Shown here: piece by piece, positions 27,301 to 37,715 of the stretch
Layout: every line of letters begins with the position of its first letter
How positions within the stretch are numbered: the first letter of the stretch is position 1
Notes under the pieces: model-generated
What the model saw: the letters and a program-made list of their open reading frames with translations, nothing else
Told to the model about the DNA's origin: nothing
The model's database searches: none
From: Larus michahellis
Taxonomy: Eukaryota; Chordata; Aves; Charadriiformes; Laridae
Assembly: GCF_964199755.1 (NCBI RefSeq)
Contig: NC_133897.1
Coordinates: 74,438,080-74,502,079 of the forward strand
DNA length: 64,000 nt
Direction of reading: 5' to 3'
Translations under genes and position numbers: made by a program

Positions 27301-29986
27301 TTTTTTTTTTTATGTTGAACCTGAATCAGTTATATAGTATAAAAATAATGGTTCAGTTTCTCATTAAGGGGGGGAAAAATAAAATCATAATTAAACCATT
27401 AAGGTTTGAAGCACTTCCTGGTTTAGGCTGGAGTTCATATCAGGTCCCTGTTGAAAGTTTTGGAAAAGCAATATATTTTAGAGAAGTTTGCTGATAAAAC
27501 TTAAAAGTTGTGTGCAAACATAATCAACACTGTTTCTCTAAACAAGATAAGTTTTCATTTGTGCAACTTAAAAGCCAAGTCCGGATCACAACTTTAAGTA
27601 CAAAAATAAACACAAAGCAGTCTTAATGAATATTCATGGCATACTGTATATTTATGAGTTTCTTTCCCCGGTACTCTGAAGAAATTTCTCCTTATACTTG
27701 AGAGATATGCAGAAGGGAATGAATTAAGCAGTCAAATGAGACAAACTCATTCACACACCTATTTTCTTAGCATGGAAAACCAGAACTTCTGTTTTTGAAC
27801 AAAGTTTACTTCTACATTTGGTAAGTATTTTAGGAAGGGTTTATGTAAGTTTAGTAACAGCTGTTTCTTAATATCAATTATTAAAACCAATCTCTTAAGA
27901 TATAATCAGTAACACTGTATCTTATATAGAAGATTTTTAAATCCAGTGAAAGTTATTAACTGTTGACAGTCCATAAGAACATTCAGCACAACAGGTTATG
28001 GCGATAAGGACAACCTGCCTTTAAGCACCAAAGCAGAAACTGTAGTGCAACTACAACTGACACTGACATATTCTCCAACAATACTACAATGGATAAATAA
28101 TTCTTTTTCATATTCTATAAATTAAAAAGAAAAACCATTCCACATTAAAAATACCTTGTGCAACCCATCGTTATATTGCAAAAGCACGGAGAAACAAACT
28201 GCTTTGCTTACTTAACACTCAACACTGAATTTCATGGAAACGCCTATGTTGTGTAATGCTGTAATAAGAGAAACTTTATAGAGGATGTCTGGCACAAAGA
28301 AAAGTTAAACACATTGCTAACTTTTTCCTTTAAGAGTACAAGATGTATTTTTATACGTATGCAAAAACAACAAATCACAAAACGAGCTGTATTAGTGTGT
28401 CACCACACTAATACCTGGAAAATTTAATCATCAGACACACATCTTAAAGTTTGTAAATCAAATTAAAAAAACAACTGTATAGCCTTTATATTACATTGGG
28501 AAGTATCCTGGAAGTTAAAAGAACAGGATAGATAATAAAGCCTAAGATGATCAATTTCTGTTTGCTACAGCTTCAACTTCAGCTACCTCTCTATTTTCAT
28601 CATATTCCTTCTACCTTGAATAGATTTCAAAAAAAAAGAAAAAAAAAATCTATCAATCATTAATACGGGGCGGGGGGGAAGATAGCATAACACTTTTTCA
28701 TAAATATCAGAATATTTTCATAAATATTCAAAACATATCCCCTTTACTCAACATTTTCCACTTGTCTGTCACCACTGAATATACCCCTATACAAAGTTGA
28801 AAGAATTTACTTGGTAACATTTCTGCTATTGACACCAAATGCCTGCTTATTCAGAGCTGGAAACTTACGCTTTTCTTTACACCTGGACAGAATAGGAAAT
28901 CAGGAAAGTCACCTCTTCGTTATATGCCTTGCGTCTCACAGTAGCCCATACCCATTTTTCAGCACAAGACTGAGCAGAAAGTAACGAGTTCTTGCCAAAG
29001 GTAGCTAAAAGCTCCCCTCTCCTAAATGAGGATGAAGACCTGTCTCTACTTTGGTTCACATTATTTTTTCAGAACAGCTCAGTCTTTAAGAATCCCTGAT
29101 GCTTAAGATTATGTCTATTCGTCAGGAAACATCTGCTACCCCATTAACTCCCACAGCTCTCATTGTCCGGAGGTATACTCAGGGTGGTGATGGGGAAGTC
29201 CCTGCTTCTCACATTCTGTTTCACACTCTGCTGTTTTATAGCTCTGTCAAATGCTAAGGAGCATATATACACACAAAAAGAATAAAAATCAAACCACCAA
29301 CACTGCCCCAAACATACACCAGCCTTCCATACATATTTATACACCCATACTTTCTACAACCCTTTACTCACATGCAGGTACGCATCAATTTGCTCATTTA
29401 CGTACACCTTATACCGTTAGCCTTTTATTATATACGTACACATAAAAGTGAGTGAACACATGCACATCCTCAGCTCCTTTACTCATGCAGATCGCAGGTG
29501 CACACACCGGTGCTCCCAACACCTAACACACAAATCCTTCTCGCTTTCCTGAGGATCCCAACCGCGCGTTATATGCATGCTCAGGCAATAAGCACGTATG
29601 CACACACATACACATGCATACGGACTCGGGACACACCGACACCACTCCTCCCTGCGTGTAACAGGCAGACCCCAGCCCTACACACCGGTCCTACACCCAC
29701 GCCCTCCATTGTGTGCCACCGGAGCTCGCACCCCAGCCACGGAGGGGCCCCCTCGCCGGCTCCCACGCCCACTGCGCTACTCGCCCACCCGCACCCGGGA
29801 GCGCACGCCCATACCCGAGCCACTCTCCAGCCCCCTCGGCCACCCCACCCTCCCGCCTGCGCGCCCACGCCCCGCCGCCGCCCGGTTACCGGTGAGGTTG
29901 CGGAGGACGGTGCCGTGAGCCCACAGGCTCAGCACTTGCTGCACCGACAGGTTGATCATGGAGTTGTCGCCCGCTTCCACCTTCAT
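12229..29986 (-). CDS. TMEM170B: TMEM170B, three-exon gene (coding span)
   Basis: The coding sequence joins 29986-29890, 18881-18711 and 12359-12229 on the minus strand: 97+171+131 = 399 nt, i.e. 132 residues plus TGA. That is the usual length of TMEM170B. Recognisable stretches are [20 protein letters not shown] (exon 1), [18 protein letters not shown] (exon 2) and [16 protein letters not shown] (exon 3). The protein has an N-terminal segment with NxS/T sequons at N12 and N30, then hydrophobic segments at about residues 35-61, 69-97 and 107-130, with a basic QRHRQGR loop at 62-68. It is a multi-pass membrane protein. The molecular function of the family is not well defined; its paralogue TMEM170A has been linked to ER and nuclear-envelope shape. 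The start codon is in a strong context (A at -3) inside a CpG island. The gene identity is as good as certain; the function is knowledge of the family, not visible here. Confidence 0.96.
15718..16968 (+). CDS. CR1 ORF2 fragment: reverse transcriptase and C-terminal domain
   Basis: This is a 416-codon open frame ending in TAG; the frame also stays open upstream through 15649. Counting from 15718 there are RT motif [10 protein letters not shown] (residues 62-70), motif [14 protein letters not shown] (120-132) and motif C FADD (150-153) with both catalytic aspartates. The conserved CR1 C-terminal region with [19 protein letters not shown] follows near the end. The apurinic-type endonuclease domain and ORF1 are missing through 5' truncation, so this copy cannot retrotranspose on its own. 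The first codon at 15718 is GTG inside the domain, not a true start. It is a remnant of a longer ORF2, without frameshift or stop in the part that remains. Confidence 0.93.
   Translation: MPGKVMEQILLSAITRHMQENRVIRPSQHGFVKGRSCLSNLISFYDKVTHLVDEGKAVDVIYLDFCKAFDTVSHNILLEKLAAHGLDRCTLRWVKNWLDGRAKRVVVNGVKSSWCPVTSGVPQGSVLGPVLFNIFINDLDEGIECTLSKFADDTKLGGRVDLLEGRLALQRDLDRLDRWAETNGMRFNKAKCRVLHLGHNNPMQCYRLGAEWLESSSTEKDLGVLVDSRLNMSQQCAQVAKKANSILACIRNSVVSWTREVIIPLYSALVRPHLEYCVQFWAPRYKRDIEVLERVQRRATKLVRGLEDKPYEERLRELGLFSLEKRRLRGDLITLYNYLKGGCREMGADLFSLVTSDRTRGNGFKLRQGRFRLDIRRHFFTERVIKHWNRLPREVVDSPSLEVFKKRVDGALRDMV
17038..17069 (+). repeat. CR1 3' terminal octamer repeat (ATTCTATG)x4
   Basis: Four perfect tandem copies of ATTCTATG at the 3' end of the CR1. 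This repeat is the element's own reverse-transcription recognition tail and marks its downstream boundary. Confidence 0.95.
18711..18881 (-). CDS. TMEM170B: TMEM170B coding exon 2
   Basis: The exon follows the acceptor TTCTTTCAG (its AG at 18883-18882) and starts with AG ATG TGG TAC. It encodes Glu33 (last two bases) through Thr89 and the first base of Ser90, then meets a consensus donor A|GTAAGT (18710-18705). It carries the first hydrophobic segment (about residues 35-61), the basic connecting loop QRHRQGR and most of the second segment, which ends ITGAMIT. The in-frame ATG at 18879 is Met34 of the spliced protein, not a separate start. Confidence 0.96.
18882..29889 (-). other. TMEM170B: TMEM170B intron 1 (11.0 kb)
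   Basis: The intron is bounded by donor GTAACC at 29889-29884 and acceptor TTCTTTCAG. It is AT-rich with poly(T)/poly(A) tracts and a perfect 11-bp inverted repeat at 28389-28414. A CA/ATAC-rich stretch at about 29.25-29.65 kb precedes the CpG island. I recognise no exon, RNA gene or full transposon in it. Confidence 0.88.
28389..28414. repeat. Perfect 11-bp inverted repeat, 4-nt loop
   Basis: GTATTAGTGTG (28389-28399) and its exact complement CACACTAATAC (28404-28414) are separated by TCAC. The resulting hairpin is too short for a microRNA precursor. It lies in TMEM170B intron 1. Confidence 0.85.
29890..29986 (-). CDS. TMEM170B: TMEM170B coding exon 1
   Basis: The exon encodes residues 1-32 and the first base of codon 33. 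The ATG is at 29986-29984 with ACG before it, a good Kozak context. The exon ends ...AACCTCACCG and is followed by the donor GTAACC (29889-29884). The split codon G|AG gives Glu33, in agreement with the acceptor of exon 2. It contains the potential N-glycosylation sequons NLS (N12) and NLT (N30), both before the first membrane segment. The reading frame stays open upstream of this ATG to 30373 without another in-frame ATG, so this is the only AUG start in the frame. Confidence 0.95.
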
Positions 29987-30180
29987 CGTGGCGGGTGGCA
30001 CAGCGGGCCTCGCCTCAGCCGGGGGAGACGGGCGGCAGCGACGGCCTGACAACCGGCAGGCCGGACGCCTCTCGCCGCCGGACGGCGGGGCGGGAGGGCT
30101 GCGGCGGCGAGAAGCAAGAGGGCGGGGAGGCGGCGGCGGGGCCTCGGCGCCGCGGGGGAGACATCGAGGACGGCGGGGGA

Positions 30181-30189
30181 GATGGCGGC
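30181..30189 (+). promoter_or_regulatory. YY1-like motif
   Basis: GATGGCGGC matches the core of the YY1 promoter element (AAGATGGCGGC). Such sites lie just downstream of transcription starts in CpG-island promoters. Its plus-strand orientation would suit a divergent transcript better than TMEM170B. Confidence 0.35.
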
Positions 30190-30472
30190 CGGGGCCGTGG
30201 GGGAGCCGGGCTATCGTGCCGGCCACCGGCGCTTCCCCGCGCCTCAGGGACAGGGCGGGGCGGCCCCGAGGTGCGAGCTGGCGGGGACGGGCGATGGGGC
30301 CGGCGCGAGATTCATCGTTATCGCCACCGCCTTCTCCTTCTTCTTCGTCTTCCCCATCAGTAACGGCCGCCACCGCCTCACCGGCGTCACCGTCGCCCCG
30401 GTCACCGGCGTCACCTGGCGCGCGGCGGGGAGGGGCGGGGCCGCCGCGAGGCGCCAGCTGCCCCGCCCTGAA

Positions 30473-30520
30473 GGGGGGGGGGGGTGGTGGAGAGAGAGAG
30501 GGAGGGAGGGAGGGGCGGGG
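30473..30520 (+). repeat. G12 run with GA/GGGA-rich tract
   Basis: Twelve G (30473-30484) are followed by an AG dinucleotide tract and GGGA repeats. This purine-rich block in the promoter has G-quadruplex and triplex potential. Confidence 0.7.
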
Positions 30521-30539
30521 CGGCCCCCGCGCAGGCGCA
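30511..30539. promoter_or_regulatory. GC box next to an NRF-1-like site
   Basis: AGGGGCGGGGCG (30511-30522) matches the Sp1/KLF consensus. GCGCAGGCGCA (30529-30539) differs from the NRF-1 consensus only at the central base. The two are within 10 bp of each other in the CpG island, upstream of TMEM170B exon 1. Confidence 0.5.
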
Positions 30540-30640
30540 GCGCGAGGAGCCGGAGGGCGCGAGCGCCGCCGCGGCCCCCGGCGCTGTGCGGGGAAGGGTC
30601 CCGGTGACCGTTAGGCCGCGCGCGAGTTGTGCCCCTCTCC

Positions 30641-30650
30641 CTGATTGGCT
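30641..30650 (-). promoter_or_regulatory. CCAAT box (NF-Y consensus)
   Basis: The plus strand reads CTGATTGGCT, which on the gene strand is AGCCAATCAG, a full NF-Y consensus. It is about 655 bp upstream of the TMEM170B ATG. NF-Y sites usually lie 60-100 bp before the start of transcription, so if used it would place the start near 30.55 kb. Confidence 0.6.
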
Positions 30651-30980
30651 CTCGCCACAGGGACGGGCGCGACCCGCGCGCCCGTGGCACCGCCCCCACC
30701 CCCGCCTCCTGGCGGTTGAGGCTGTTGGGCGGCGGCGGCGGGGACCCCTCACCGGCCAGGCGGGACCGAGCCGCGTCCCGGGAGGCCGTGACCGGCATGG
30801 GTAGCGGGAACAGGGCCGGCTACGCCTTTTCCACGCAGCGTTTAAACACGAAGCCCCAGGGAGCGCGGGCGTGAGCACCTCCGCGGCCGGCGCGGCGGGG
30901 TTTGAGGCGGCCCGGCCGCCCCCCTGCTCGCCGCTGAGGGCCTGGCTGAGGAGACAGGACGAAGCGATGAGCGCTGGAGG

Positions 30981-31000
30981 GACGGGACGGGACGGGACGG
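30981..31000 (+). repeat. Pentanucleotide repeat (GACGG)x4
   Basis: Four perfect GACGG units with degenerate GACAG/GGCAG continuation, at the upstream edge of the CpG island. Confidence 0.85.
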
Positions 31001-33146
31001 GACAGGGCAGGTTATGCACACAAGGTGAATTTTAGTCAGGGAGGCCGGAGCTGCCTGAGCTCAGGTGACAGCAGGGTGCGCAGCTGAGGAGCTGTCATCC
31101 TGAGGCAGCATCCAGGCAATGCTGCCTAACCTTCCTGCCAGTTCCTTTGAACCGGAGAGCTCTACGGTCAGCGCTGCTGCGGATTAAAGCCCTCAAAGGC
31201 TTGAAAGCGTGAGAAAACTTGAGTAAGTCTTAATTCTATAGCCATACTTTAGTTAGTTCCTTTGCTTTATGTAATAAAAAAATACATTTTTAAGCTAAAC
31301 ACTGCCTCTTTCAAACCACAGGATGTATGGTGCTTACTGATTTAAGAGACAGCAATTTTCCCCCCCATTGTTAAATACGCGGCCCCAGGCCATATTTATT
31401 GCACACAGTTCCTCACTGGCCTTTCTTCAACAGTGCTTGTTATAGCACTTCGTAAACATAATTTTATGTCAGCATCCTTTGATGCGAGGGTTGGAGAGGT
31501 AAAGTAATTTGCAATATAATTTGCAATTTATTGATGAAGAGCCACGACAGAGAAATCAACTAATGTCCTGCTTGATGCCAATGACCTGATTTTTTCAGAT
31601 AGACCATTGCAGGATGTTTGGTTCGGCAGACCGCTCCCAAAGCCTTTTGTTTGCAGCTGACAATGCTTGGCATTTCTGCAAATAGGTATCAAGCCAGGCA
31701 ATGAGAAACTCAGAGTGAACGGCTCCCTAGAGGGCTCTGGGTTTGACAGATTGAGCACTGGATCACTGTGACAGAGAAAGAACCCAGCTGCTGGGCCAGG
31801 TCCACCCTTCCATGACTGGGGGAAGGTCCTCCCTCCCTCTTCCTGCAATCCCACCACCACAGCAATTTACAGTTGGATAATTCAGGCCTCGCAGAAAACT
31901 ATCCCCTTCGGTACACAGTAGTAATTCATTTTTAGGGCAGAATTATTCCATACTTTCGATAGGGCTCAGTGAGAAAATAGCATTATCATTTATGTTTGAA
32001 TGTGAACCATACAATGAAGTGTTTAGAAACAGTTACTCTGGTTTATTCTTTTCAACTTCAGCATGGTGAACTTTGAGAAAGCAAACACTTTTCCATGCCC
32101 TTAAAAAATCCCCAACCCTAAATCTGTTTGCATTGTAAACCAATGCCCCAAGAACAAATATACAAATACACTCCATGGGACACTGTGGTGTAATTAGAGA
32201 AACTCCCAGATAAAAAGAAAAGTAACATTTTGTGAACATTTTAGCTTATAAACCTTATTGGAACCTCCTGACAGATGTCAGCCAGACCATCTGACAGGCC
32301 AGAAGCATTGCTGTAGCCTGCAGACTATTGTAATAGTTGCTGGGGAGCATCCCTTAAGGTTGCACAGATGCTGTCCCCCTCGGGACAGAGACTTTGGAAA
32401 CCTGTTGGGCCTCCTCCAGGAAGGGCTGATCATGCTGCAGCAGAACAGGGGCTGCAGGAGCACAGCACTGCCTCTCTAGGTCTCTAAAGGGAGAACAAAC
32501 AGGCTTCCCTCCCCAGAGCGATCCACCAAAACTGCAGGCCAGCTTCTGCTGAAACTCTGCCTCTAGATGGTAAAAATGGTCATCAAACCTCAGGCATGCA
32601 ACATCTTAATCTCAATTAATTGAACATTTTCTGATCAAACACTGCTGACGCACTTGGAGAAGCTCTGTTGACAGTGCAGGAGGGATAAGAGGGATAAAGG
32701 GGCAGAGACTCGTCTCACAAGGGACCATAATTCGTCTCATTATTCAACTTAGTCCTCCATCCATCATCCAGTGAGCAAGCTGGATACAAATTTGAAATGC
32801 ACTTTTTGCCATGTGAAAAGAAGGCTAACTGGATCATCGAGGAAAATATTGTTAAAGTATTGACTTTAAAGCAAAAAAAACGTGGAGCATGGCAGTGACA
32901 GTGCCCAGTAGCACAACACTGGGAGGACCACACAGGAAGAATGGAGTGCCCTGAATGAAGCAGCAGAAACAACCAAAATTCACTCCTCCAAACTGTAGCT
33001 TCCGATGAGCAGGGACTTGTGGCCAGCGTTTTGTCCTCAGCAAGACCCGTCACCTGAGAGGCGTTGCCAAGGCAGGCCTGAGAGTATTAGCTCCCTGCGG
33101 GGATTATTATGAGCTCTGTAGACAGCAATGTACAGAGCAACAGCGA

Positions 33147-33154
33147 TGACGTCA
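33147..33154. promoter_or_regulatory. Palindromic CRE, TGACGTCA
   Basis: A full CREB/ATF consensus about 3.2 kb upstream of the TMEM170B start codon. The motif contains a CpG and is depleted in bulk vertebrate DNA, so an intact copy outside a CpG island is somewhat notable. Its function is not shown. Confidence 0.4.
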
Positions 33155-34529
33155 AGGGGTCCCCAGCGGGGCTGAGGCAGCTCGGCTTATGTTCCTGCTG
33201 AAGCTGTGACCCTGGGGGAGAAGGCGGCGGGCACCCTTGGGCAAGGCAAGCAGAGTCTGCGGTGGCAGAAAGGAAAAGAAATCTCAAGGAGGAGGAATCT
33301 CAAGGGGCAGCGCTGCCCTGGTAGATAAAGAGGGAGGGGGAATGCACGTGGCCCAAGGCAAACATGGACTGTCTGACAACTAGCCCTGGGCACTGGGTGG
33401 TTATTAAAGCCTTACAGACTCCAAGCTGCCTTTATGAGTAAGAACACACCGACAAAAAACTCCACGAGGAACCCCTGAAAACACATGGACTAATCTCGAT
33501 TCCAGACAATCTCACTTTCCTTCCAGCATAACTACTGCTCCCCATTTCCCTTGTGGTAGCTGGGAGATTTGGAAGCTTCCCTGAGCTGCATGAATGCAAA
33601 GCACTGCAAGGAGCCAGCTCTAAACCCTGACTTCACTTGAAGGAAATTAGTTTTACAGGTGGAAAAGTAGGGCCAGCTTAGTTTCTCTGTCCTGCAAAAG
33701 ATTAGAATATGTCTACATAAGCTGTTATTAACTTCTCGTATTGCTTTCAGAAGCTGAAGAAATAATGATAAATTTGATTGGAGAGCCCTTGACTGAATCA
33801 TTTTCCACTTGGAAAGGTACTGCTCTTCAGAATGAAGCAATTTCTTAAATCACATCTTTTTAGGGAAACGAACAACACTGAGTGTCCTGTATTGTCATGT
33901 TTTGAAACAAATATTTAATTTTTGCATCATGAAATCAGCTTTTTGTCATAGTAAAAGTAAAAATCCAAACAATATATTTTGGTCCCCTTGAAGAAAGAAG
34001 TTCCACTCGAGTTTTTCTAAGAAGTGTTAGCCATGCAGGTTGACTGGCCCTGCAGTTAAAGATCTGTTCGAGACCTGGTTTTACTGAATGGATAACCCCA
34101 GGACTGTTCAGATATCCAGACATTTTTTTCCTCCCACTTCAAAGTGATTCTTTTTAGCCTATGATTCCAGTCGCTGACAAGACATTACCAAGTGCAGATA
34201 GTAAATGAATACCTCAGACGTTAGCAATAGATTTCTGTGTACTTGCCCCCCTTTCTAGACCAGCACAGCAGTCACTACTCAATCAGAAGAACTGGCAGCC
34301 ACAGCTAGTTGTGGTTTGGGAACCGGGTCACTGAGAGAGCCTTGGCCTCATAATCTCAGCTCTGAGAAGGCTGAAACGCGATCTCAGCCCCAAGCCTCCG
34401 TGGTGGATGAAGACGCCTTGACAGCGCTGTAGGAGAGGAAGGAAGTAAGGTGATATCATGGGCTAAACATCGCACGAAAGCAGCCTCACAGGTTGATCTA
34501 AGCCACCAAAACCCGTTCAGAGCCGGCTT

Positions 34530-34690
34530 CCAAGGCTGCGCAGGGAGGCGGTGGTGCGCAAGAGACTTCTCCCACGCACCGGTAGATGGAGCGCTGTGGT
34601 GCCGCAGATCTCCGCACAGCCGCGCACACCCTGGAAGCGGGACTGCTGCAGCCACGCGTGGCGTCTGCCGCACGCTGCCGTGGCTTTATT
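34530..34690. promoter_or_regulatory. Small CpG cluster
   Basis: About 17 CpG dinucleotides in roughly 160 bp within otherwise CpG-poor DNA, including ACGCGTGGCGT and several CCGC motifs. It could be a minor promoter, for example of a noncoding transcript, or an unmethylated enhancer. No coding exon is evident, and the open frames on both strands look like composition effects. Confidence 0.4.
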
Positions 34691-37686
34691 TGCTGTGTTA
34701 TTTCAACTGAATACCTGTGGATACTTAGAATCCGCAGTTTGAATAGCGCTCGCTCTCTTTATTTTTTGTTTTAACTAAAGCTTTGAAAGCAAAAGTCCCA
34801 TCGGAATATCACTCTGCAAGATGCTGACTCTTTGCCAGTAGATTGAATGTATTAAAAAGCCTTGAAGATTGGACCCATCGTGAAATACACATAAAAGTCC
34901 CACTGACTACTCGAAAAAGTAGTCAAAATTTACGACTTGTGAAGTCCTGTCATAAATTAACCCTTGCCTAAACTGGGATCTAAATTTTTTTTTTTTTTTA
35001 ATATTTGAGGCTGCACTGCTTAAAAGACCAAGCCACATATTTCTTTTGAACAATATTACCACTCAGAAAAATAAGGCTTTCTCCTACCCTCTTCGCACAT
35101 GCACACATACACACACGAGTGTGCATTCATACACACGCAGCAGTTTTAACTCAGGACTACTGTTAGTATCAACTGTGCTGCTATTTAAAAGAGGATTTTT
35201 TTACCCTCTGTGAACACATCTCAAGGAATCTTATGATTAAGAACATTATCAGGATTCACAAGAAGTCTAAATTATCATTTGTGTTTCCCCTTTTAAGCTG
35301 GTTGAAAGCAGGCAATTACTTGTGAAAATTGTCATTAGAAAATATTTGGAATAGGCTAGAGGAAACAACCGTCTTTCAATACATGGATGAGACTAGTTTC
35401 ACCATTCCCTCAGGAGTTAAGAATCAAGTAAAAGTGGGGAACAATCCTTGCTCCTTTGTTTCCTTCAATGCCACGTTCAAAAAGGTTGTTTGGCTGAAAT
35501 GCAAAAAGCTTGCTTGCTGCAAGACCTGTTTCTTTAAGAATAGTCCCATCTCCCACTTCCACAATTATTTTTTAAATACTGTACCAGACTCTCAAGATCC
35601 ATGTCAACAACTTGATGCATGATAGCCACATCAGGTTTCTCGTATGCTTAGGTCATTAGTTAGCAAGGACATTGTGAAGTTATCAGGTTTGAAATATCCT
35701 ATTTTTAAATTCTTTGTTTTGAAGTTGACGGAAGTTTGGTAGAGAAATCTGTTCCCTCATTAAACTAATTTTTATTTAACCCTCATATAAGCATGTTACT
35801 GTCCAGACAGTGAATAGGCTTTTATGGATAGCTTGTATATACAAACCTGAGCACTGGGATATCTGATTTGCAATACGTGTTTGCATTTCTTTTATGATTC
35901 AGAATTCAGGAAAAATCAGCTTCAAAATATCTAAATTTTGTTGAAATACCTGTAACTTCTACCTGCAAGGTTAAAGCAATACCTGTGTGTATGTATTTAC
36001 GATCTGTAGCATCCATACACTGAGTTCCATCTCTCCTCTTGTTTGATCTTCAGTCAATGCACTTTTGAGCAGACAGGAGGTGACACATCAGCATCACAAA
36101 GCAGGACATTTCCTCAAAAATCCTAGTTTTCTCCCCAAGGCAGCTGTGCTACCATGAATCTTGCCTGTGCTTTGCAATAGCACAGACAGCCCCTAACCGG
36201 GTTCTCCCCCCACTGACCAGGCATCCACTGAAGTAGCCTGGAAACAGCTAATTGATTTCAGTGGACCTCACGTTCAGTTCTGAATGGTGGAATTATCTGG
36301 TCTTCTTTTCACCTGACAACTATAATTATGTTCAGTAGAACTGTTACAGGTGTTTCTAGAGATTCAGTTGCCTCAGAGAACAAACAGTTCCTTTCTGTCA
36401 GTAAGGGCCCCTGGTACGTATTTTTGTTCCTTTGTAGTATAGGCCAGTTTAATCTAGTCTTACCCAGTTCTTGGTTACCCCAACACGTTTGCAGTGCTGA
36501 TTTGTGTAACCTATCTGTCCATTTTATCGATACAGTCTACTTCAGATAATATCTTTGAGACCATCTCCTTCCCCTTTTTTAAAGACGTACAACTGTGCTG
36601 CCATCATTTTTTTACCTCTCTTGGTTCCTCCAGCCCTACCACAATCCCATAAAATTAAAAATCTTACTCCTGCCTTGATTTTAATTTACTAGTTAATTTG
36701 AAATTTTTGGCACCACCACAAGCCTGTGTGAGTTCAGACCATTGTGACGTTCCCATGTGAATTCCTGGAATTTTCAAGCTGTTTGAACAAGTCTTTGAAT
36801 TCCTGTCATCCCCTTTAGATTTTCCTCTCCTAGTTCATAGTTCAAGCCAATCATATAAATATGCCACACAACTATGCTTTCCAAATGTATCCACTTTTGC
36901 GCTGCTGAGCAAAATGACTCAGGGTAGACAAAAAGGAAAAAAAATAAAAATCAGCTCATGCTGACAACAAGGGGATCCCACTGTTCTGAGGAAAAGAAAA
37001 CCGAAGTCATACGAAACTGTGGGTGGTTGTAACTGTTAAAGCACGTAAATACATGGAGTCTCGCATTTCCTTTGGATCGGGCCTTGATACTCTGGAAAAT
37101 TCTGCATGTATGATCCAATCACATCCCAAAGTTCTTCTTGGGAATGCTTGTTTGTACTGTCTTTAGTACTGCTACTACCTGACTCTTCAATAACACTACT
37201 CTTAAAGTGAGGAAGAGCCCAGCAGCGTAACCGAGGTGCACAACCACCAATCGGGAGACACGGCATTGCTTTCTAGACTGGCTTCATGTTGACAGGTAAG
37301 TCACACGGCCAGATTCATGTTAGACTATCATTCTCGGTGAATAGCCGCCTTGTCCTCAGTGGGCCCCAGGGCTTGGGTAGTACTCAAAACACAAAGGGGT
37401 CTCCAAATTCTATTTGGAACCCCTTTGGTTTTCAGTTTCTCCAGTTGGAAAATAGAGATAACCTTACCTGCATGGTTTAATTTACTGACAGTTTAGTATG
37501 CACTGAAAAGATTCAGATAGACAGCAGTGAGAAGTATAAAGTATTGCCAAAGATAAATACTTTCAAGGCGGCTTTGTTATTGTTCTGGCTACATGCCCAC
37601 AGTGCTTTGCATGCAATTTAATACCACCGGTTGGAGAAATATTTGATTTACTAGATTTGTAAGCTCTAGCTGATTAAAAAATATAA

Positions 37687-37715
37687 GGGGTGGGGTGGTG
37701 GTGGTGGTGGTGGGG
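37687..37715 (+). repeat. GTG-rich simple repeat
   Basis: GGGG TGGGG followed by repeated GGT/GTG units and a final GGGG. Low-complexity sequence with G-quadruplex potential. Confidence 0.75.

Larger units (their letters stand above)
29700..30960 (-). promoter_or_regulatory. TMEM170B: CpG-island promoter of TMEM170B
   Basis: About 1.2 kb of CpG-dense, GC-rich sequence surrounds coding exon 1 and the region upstream of it, in contrast to AT-rich flanks. It contains GC boxes (30432-30442, 30511-30522), a CCAAT box (30641-30650), an NRF-1-like site (30529-30539) and a YY1-like site (30181-30189). There is no clear TATA box. This composition predicts dispersed initiation and broad expression, and CpG-island promoters are often bidirectional. 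The transcription start is not determined; a position between about 30.0 and 30.6 kb is likely. Several long open frames in this block are by-products of its base composition. Confidence 0.9.

Noticed and set aside
29581-31019. Many long open frames of 60-220 codons on both strands in the CpG island
   Set aside because: They are Arg/Pro/Gly/Ala-rich in all frames, as expected from GC-rich sequence with few stop codons. Only the 97-nt TMEM170B exon 1 is supported by homology and splice sites.
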